The translations under genes and the position numbers were made by a program. Shown here piece after piece: positions 58,978 through 64,000 of a stretch of 64,000 bases of DNA. Source of the stretch: Cryptomeria japonica (lineage: Eukaryota; Streptophyta; Pinopsida; Cupressales; Cupressaceae). A model generated the notes under the pieces. That model was not told the origin of the DNA. It saw only the letters and a list, made by a program, of their open reading frames with translations, and did not search any database. The DNA is taken from the NCBI RefSeq assembly GCF_030272615.1, contig NC_081412.1:138760747-138824746 (forward strand). Reading direction: 5' to 3'. Each line of letters opens with the position of its first letter. The stretch's first letter is position 1.

Positions 58978-59811
58978 TGTTGGCATATGCACACTCCAAT
59001 GAGACATTGTAGGTGATTGAAGGTTTTGTCATTGATGGTAACCTTACAATCCTATGGCACTAGCAAGGCATTATACTGGAAAGGCATTACATCGACAAGA
59101 TAGTTCACCGACATCAATGATTAGACTCTACACCAGCACTCAGACCACTAGCAACGACACAAAGAAAGGAAGTATACCAGCACAGAGGCTGACAAGATTT
59201 TATTATATTATATTTTGTTTATTATTGTAAAAACTGTGTAAGCCAACTTGGCAAGTTGTAAAATGACTCTTATATATAAGAGAGATCATTGTAGACATTT
59301 TGTAAGTTAAGAAAGTGAAGTAAGCAAAAAGGAAAAATATTAAGGCATACCTATTATGCGAAATATAGGTTAAAGGATTTATGTAAGAAGCAAAGCAGCA
59401 ACCAGTATTGGATCAGGCATTATAGATGTTATTGTAAAGAAATACAAGATATTGGATTTGTATAATCCACATTGTAAGTCAGTGAGAATTCCCATTGAGC
59501 AGTGAGCTCTAGGCAGTTGGCCTTCCTACATGTGCATTCCCCTCTTGTAAGTAATATTCTCTTATTGGCCAGTTTGTGGATATTGTGGGTCACAAATCCC
59601 ATAGAGGTTTTTCCCACACCGGGTTTCCTCGTTAAATCTTTGTGTCATGGTGTGCTTTTCATGTGGATGTTTTTAATTCTATTTATTGCATTATTTCTTG
59701 CATACCGGTACACTTTAATAATATGTTCTGCATGTTTTAAGATAAGAAATTCTACTCATCGGTTAGATACTGATTCACCCCCCCCTCTCAGTATCTGTGG
59801 GAATCCTAACA
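58978..59811 (+). repeat. 3' LTR of N-C
   Basis: 834 bp. By eye about one in ten positions differs from the 5' LTR over the first 190 bp, mostly transitions at CCGG-derived sites, so the insertion is not recent. Confidence 0.92.
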
Positions 59812-59816
59812 GAGTA

Positions 59817-59940
59817 AACCATTGAGTTTTACCACACCTCCTTGCCTATGAGCTTCGCCTTATTCATTGGTAAGTGTTGGTCATTAATGACAATACTAAC
59901 TGATGAACTGGTTGTTCCAACACCATCAGTTATGCCAACA
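59817..59940 (-). repeat. 5' LTR of D, part 2
   Basis: Starts TGTTGGCATAACTG at 59940 (minus strand) and continues at 53142 beyond N-C. Followed by the duplication acgag at 59941-59945. Confidence 0.85.
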
Positions 59941-59945
59941 ACGAG

Positions 59946-61946
59946 TTTGTGAAGACCCTCATTGTTGCATCGGTTGTCGCACTTGGCACTCGGTATGGAA
60001 GTCATAGTGTTTGATTGAGACTCGAGTTGGGTATGGTGAGCCATGATTTCCACATGGTAGCACTTGTTTGGTTCACGTGTGTCAGTGGGTCCGGCTGTGT
60101 GTTTGAATGAAGGAAAGAGACTTTGCGGGATAACACTTGAACGAAGAAAAGGCCATCTGCAACTACCTCGCAATGTTGAAAATAAAGATACACTAGTCGT
60201 GCGGGATAAAAGTTTCATAAAGTTTAAAGACCCCCTGCTATCTTGTAGCGTAAAGGACAAGAGGTTTGTGATTGTACGGGATAACAATGAAAAAAGAACA
60301 CTAGGTTCCCCTCACTATCCCACACTACTGACGACAAAAGCGAATTGGTCCTACGGGATTAGAAATCAATGGATGGATAGAGGCTCCCCACTATCTCGCA
60401 TTGTCAAAACATGAGAAGCGATGGTCATGTGGGGTAACACAATGAGAAGCGATATATGTATCCCACTATCCTGTAACTTGTAGAGGGATGAAAAGAGGAC
60501 CCTTCGGGGTAAATGAAGACAAAGTGAATAACGAAGTCTCTTATCCCATATGGGTTAAGAGGTTACGCTGAAAGTCTTGCGGGATAATGAAAGAGAAGGG
60601 AGACATGTCCCCCGCCATCCCGTGATGTCAAAAACCATAGAATAAAACTCTTGCAGGGCAAGGTAAAATGCATTGCATCCCGCCAGCCAGAATTGGCAAA
60701 AAGGGCTTGTAAATGATGATGCGGGATAATGTACAGAAAGAAGACGTAGTCTGATTGGATTTGATAGCCCACGTGGTGGTTGACCATGGTTGACCAGGTG
60801 ACTTGGGTGTTGATTGAGGATACTTTTGATGACATTTTTGCATTCCAATAGACACAGGGTTTTACATGGAGGATGACTAACCTTGACCATGTGATCTGGA
60901 TGAAGAATATGAAGATATGAGGCTCAATGGTGGACAAAAAAAAATGAATAAGATATACAGAAGTCGGTGATGATGGATTCAAGTATGGTAGTTGTCGATG
61001 TTTTTAGGGTATGTCGACAAAGGATGGAAAACACATTAATGGTGATCAATTTGCAAATGGATGAAGGGCTCGAGGTGATCAATAGAGGTAGAATCAAATT
61101 GGATGGATAGTTTGAGTTTGCTAAATATAGCAACCCAGTATAGAGAACTTTCAAAAAAATAGAGGAGATCCATTTAATGCAGATGGTCAATCCAAGAAAC
61201 AAAATCAAATTTTCTACTGACCAAATCCTAGAGAGACAAATGAATTAATTTTAAATTTTAGATTTGGAGGGAGAAACATTCTTCTATGTAGAGCTGATTG
61301 TGCAGGGTAGTAAATGTGAGTTGATGGAAGTAGGTTGTCAAGAAAGAGATAGAAGAGAAATAAAAATATCTCAACTAGTTGTCTATGTGAGCTGAGTATG
61401 TTGAAGAGAGTGGTCTGGCTGCCGAGAGTGAAAGAGAGAAATCTATAAAAGCAGAGAGAGTAAGTTCAGAGCAAGAAGAGATTATATTGAAAAGTGAAGT
61501 TGTAGCAAAGAGAAGAAGAAATAGAGGAAGAGATTCAATAGGCAGAAAAATTCATTCTCAAGTCATGAGAAATTTGTAAGTGTTACAAAACTCTTTTGTA
61601 ACAAGGCTTTATCACTACATTGTAAATCTTTGAGTGGGTACTCAGAGCAGGGGTAGGTGCTCCTTTGAGTAGGTGCTCATAAAATCAGGGGTTGGTGCCC
61701 TAAAGTTCAAGGGTTTGTTCCTTAAAATTTGTAATTTGTTATTTACTATGAGGGTGGATTGGAGCAGTAGACTCTAGCAGCTATGCTCGCTAAGGGTTTT
61801 CCCACATTGGGTTTTCCTCGTATATTCTGTGTTGTGGTTTGATTTGTGTGTGTGTGTGTTCTTAATTAATTTGTAGATTTAGTACTTGCACACATAGTTA
61901 AAAAATTTCAAATACACTGATTCACCCCCCTCTCAGTGTCCATTTG
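59946..61946 (+). repeat. 3' LTR of E, right part
   Basis: Aligns with 31690-33720 of the 5' LTR. Contains the alternating motif array (60122-60730) and a TATAAAAG at 61444-61451 that is damaged in the 5' LTR. Cut at 61946 by F a few bases before its end. Confidence 0.85.
60122..60730. repeat. Alternating GCGGGATAA array in E 3' LTR
   Basis: Forward motifs at about 60125, 60200, 60276, 60350, 60428, 60502, 60577 and 60720; inverted motifs midway between most of them. Second copy of the array at 31857. Confidence 0.75.
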
Positions 61947-62743
61947 TGAAGTAGTCACCGGTGAGGAGGGACCTCAAGGAGATCAGTCCAAACTAGCCAG
62001 CAAGAGTAAACACAATGGAAACACATGAATATGATGGAGGCAATGCAGAACAAATAATTTTATTGCATGAAATTTGATTACATCCAACCGATGACAACCG
62101 AGTTACAACATACCGACACACAGGCCTGGTAGAATAGGTCACACCGGGACCTTGAATTGAAAGATCTATATTCTAGGTATAGTCTATCTATCTGATACTT
62201 CCTGATCTTCAACTTGATTGATTACTTTATAAATCATGATTACAAATATATATATCTATCCAAAGGATCCGCTCGGCCCAAAAAGGATCAAAATCCGAAG
62301 AACAAGACCTAACGTGCAAAATGAACAAGGTCGGCCTCCGCCAAGAGATTCCTCTAGAAAATACAAAGGATGAAACATATAAGGTTGACCACATGCCAAG
62401 AGACATTGAGATCAATGTCCAAGGCTCCACAAGCTTCAAAATAGGTTCTAGTAGATCACCTAAATAGGTCTCAGGAAACTGGTAACAAAGGAACAAATGG
62501 TAACAAGAAACTATCAAGGAAACTGTTAGTGATATCTTGTCGGAAAGTGATCTAAATGAGATGTGGTTAGAAAACAAGAAATATGATCAAGTATTCAAGT
62601 AGATTCCAACTCCACTAGATCCGATGAGACAAAACTGTGATACACAGAAAGAAAAATTGAAACTGCAAACAGAAAACAAAACAAAAAATAAAATGTTTTT
62701 GGTTGATGCAAGATTGTTGTGGACCGGGGATGCTCCTACATCA
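61947..62743 (-). repeat. 3' LTR of F
   Basis: Minus strand TGATGTAG at 62743 to CTACTTCA at 61947; the ends are near-perfect inverted repeats (7 of 8). 797 bp. The start could instead be TGTCTGATG at 62747. No clear purine tract upstream. 62744-62846 holds nothing else I recognise. Confidence 0.65.
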
Positions 62744-62846
62744 GACATCTGGGGTTAATGAAAAAGTGAGCCTCTCACATTGCTGAGGTTAGAGGGAAAC
62801 CAGGGCGGTCTACCTCTACCTGAGAAATCCAAGATGAATCTTCAAC

Positions 62847-63257
62847 TCATCTTCTCTTACACGTCACAAGATATTCTTTGTACTGACTGTTCTGGGTACT
62901 ACGCCCAATCCTACTGTCCATAATCTCCTCAATCTGATCTGGTTCCTTTCGGGGAAATTGTTTCTCAAGGTCTACAACATTGTCCTCACTGAATTCTGGT
63001 TCATGGTACTCATGAAGATCTGCAATGTTGAATATAGGTGAAATACTTAGACTATCCGGTAGCTCCACTTCATATGCATTTCCAGAACTGAACTTCCTCA
63101 AAATCTTATAGCATCCAAACTTCTTCATCTACAACTTATTATAAGTTCCAATCGGGAACCTCTCTTTTCTCAGGTATACCATCACTTCATTACCAACTTC
63201 AAATTCCTTATGTCTCCTCTTCTCATCTGCCTTCTCCTTATATTTTCTATTCATGTC
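62847..63257 (-). pseudogene. F integrase C-terminal region
   Basis: KKFGCYKILRKFSSGNAYEVELP, FNIADLHEYHEPE: the GPY/F-like module (GPY altered to GCY) and the linker of plant Ty3/gypsy integrases. Then a short tail (IGRSTQNSQYKEYLVTCK) like the start of a chromodomain, cut early. A stop at 63129 precedes it. Confidence 0.75.
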
Positions 63258-63610
63258 TGTTGATATGTGGCGACTAATCAGCAAAGTACTATACACTCGG
63301 CCATTTTTTAATTGATGAAAACTAACATTGTAATAAAGCCCTAAAAAGGCCGACTTTGTTTGTTACCCTAAAAATGCATGTTCTAAGAAGCTAGGATGCT
63401 GAAGGCATTGTAAGGTTGATGTACTATTTGTGATGGATAATAAGAAAGTTTGGATGGTTGTTTATGGTGGACGTAACCCATTCTAGGTGAACCACGTTAA
63501 ATCTTTGTGTTATCTGTGTCCTGTTTTATTTCTTTATCTTTTGTATTTAAATCTGCATATAATTGTTAGTTCATATTTGCTTCGGATCTGCTTGAAATCC
63601 TAACAATGTC
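63253..63610 (+). mobile_element. Solo LTR of a copia-like element with target duplication
   Basis: LTR 63258-63605 (348 bp), TGTTGATATG...AATCCTAACA, flanked by atgtc at 63253-63257 and 63606-63610. It splits F's integrase. The stretch GTGGACGTAACC...GAACCACG...CTTTGTG near 63469-63520 is typical of plant copia LTR ends. Orientation by that motif is plus. Confidence 0.85.
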
Positions 63611-64000
63611 TTCCAAATGTTGTCTAACCTTAATATGCAATGCTACCATGTGATCTACAAAATCTTCTGCTTCTGAACTCTTCTGGTCTTGACTGCTAAC
63701 ATCTCTCAATTCTTCTATTCCTCTAAGATGCACTCCAGTAACAATCTCAAAACGTGTTTTTCGGTACTTCTATTCACTGAATTGTTATAGGAAAACTCTG
63801 CTTGTGCAAGGATCAAATCCCAACTTTCAGTTTTATCTCCCACTAACAACCTCAACAAGTTTCCCAAACTCTGGTTAACTACTTTTGTCTGTCCATCAGT
63901 CTGTGGATGAAAAGTAGAACTGAACTTCAAATCTGTTATCATCTTCTTCCAAAGTGTTCTCCAAAAATAGCCAACAAACTTAATGTCTCTGTCTAAAACT
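63611..64000 (-). pseudogene. F integrase core (partial)
   Basis: FHPQTDGQTKVVNQSLGNLLR, WDLILAQAEFSYNNS. The catalytic Glu of the usual GQTE motif is Lys (codon near 63885). It continues beyond the window, where the first two Asp should lie. Confidence 0.8.

Larger units (their letters stand above)
53143..59811 (+). mobile_element. Family N copy C, complete reference copy
   Basis: 6,669 bp with equal LTRs (834 bp each), exact PBS and PPT, both ORFs, TG...CA ends and exact duplication gagta. Inserted in D's 5' LTR. No protease, integrase, RT or RNase H in about 5 kb of internal sequence. Best copy for defining the family, although its ORFs carry stops and a frameshift. Confidence 0.93.
39141..59940 (-). 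mobile_element. Element D: Ty1/copia retrotransposon hosting N-B and N-C
   Basis: Minus strand. 5' LTR at 51607-53142 plus 59817-59940, genes at 47429-51544, 3' LTR at 39141-40393 plus 46812-47114. The two LTRs align once N-B and N-C are removed. The duplication acgag flanks the whole. It interrupts E's 3' LTR. Gene order gag-protease-integrase-RT-RNase H. Confidence 0.9.
31484..61946 (+). mobile_element. Element E: Ty1/copia retrotransposon, interrupted by D and F
   Basis: 5' LTR 31484-33728, PBS, gag, protease, integrase, RT, RNase H (33803-38612), PPT, 3' LTR 38933-39140 resuming at 59946-61946. The integrase-before-RT order defines Ty1/copia. It inserted into G's RT; the left flank is tgttc (31479-31483). 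The last few bases of the 3' LTR lie beyond F, outside the window. Confidence 0.85.
61947..64000 (-). mobile_element. Element F: Ty3/gypsy retrotransposon, 3' part
   Basis: Minus strand: integrase (63611-64000 and 62847-63257) followed by the 3' LTR (61947-62743). It cuts E's LTR; presumed duplication atttg (61942-61946), partner outside. The integrase C-terminus with a chromodomain-like tail suggests a chromovirus, tentatively. Confidence 0.8.

Noticed and set aside
1-64000. Host protein genes, tRNA or rRNA genes, CRISPR arrays
   Set aside because: None recognised. TGG-starting sites near LTRs are primer sites, not tRNA genes, and the spaced repeats lie within LTRs.

Overview
The window looks like intergenic DNA from a large plant genome. 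I found no host gene: everything recognisable is LTR retrotransposon, nested several layers deep. The great size and age of the elements, their stop-codon-riddled frames and a probable Tat/Ogre-like Ty3/gypsy element suggest a seed plant with a very large genome. A gymnosperm is likely, but this is an inference without species-diagnostic evidence.

Layout, oldest to youngest. (G) A decayed Ty3/gypsy element on the minus strand survives as 8935-10691 (integrase, RNase H) and 31075-31483 (reverse transcriptase), with a putative 3' LTR at 8302-8934. (T) A giant Tat/Ogre-like Ty3/gypsy element, 10697-31069 (+), splits G and has an exact 5-bp target duplication (aatgt). T has LTRs of about 6.4 kb that themselves contain a long broken ORF and an array of palindromic ~128-bp repeats. 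It also has a gag-protease-RNase H-RT-integrase body and a partial second unit (LTR, PBS, gag, LTR stub). (E) A Ty1/copia element starting at 31484 (+) also interrupts G. Its 3' LTR begins at 38933, is interrupted at 39140, resumes at 59946 and runs to 61946. (D) A second Ty1/copia element, 39141-59940 (-), sits in E's 3' LTR with duplication acgag. (N) Three copies of a family with conserved coding but no pol genes: N-A (about 3308-8301, -), N-B (40394-46806, -, in D's 3' LTR) and N-C (53143-59811, +, in D's 5' LTR). (H) A further LTR element (-) occupies 1-3307 and cuts N-A. (F) A minus-strand Ty3/gypsy element from 61947 to the window end cuts E's LTR, and is itself interrupted by a copia-like solo LTR at 63258-63605.

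The most interesting system is family N. It has complete LTRs, an initiator-Met-type primer site and a polypurine tract nearly identical to those of D and E. It encodes a coiled-coil/zinc-knuckle Gag-like protein plus a second protein of about 1,050 residues that I do not recognise as a known retrotransposon enzyme. It has no protease, integrase or reverse transcriptase. The natural reading is a coding but non-autonomous retrotransposon served in trans by copia relatives. Its second protein shows a faint resemblance to the protein encoded inside T's LTRs, which raises the possibility of one accessory protein family shared by two retrotransposon superfamilies.

Other notable points are the ORF inside T's LTRs (probably in U3), an extra intact-looking RNase H upstream of T's RT paired with a decayed ordinary RNase H, and an alternating-orientation motif array in E's LTRs. 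All protein genes here except N-A ORF2 are visibly broken.
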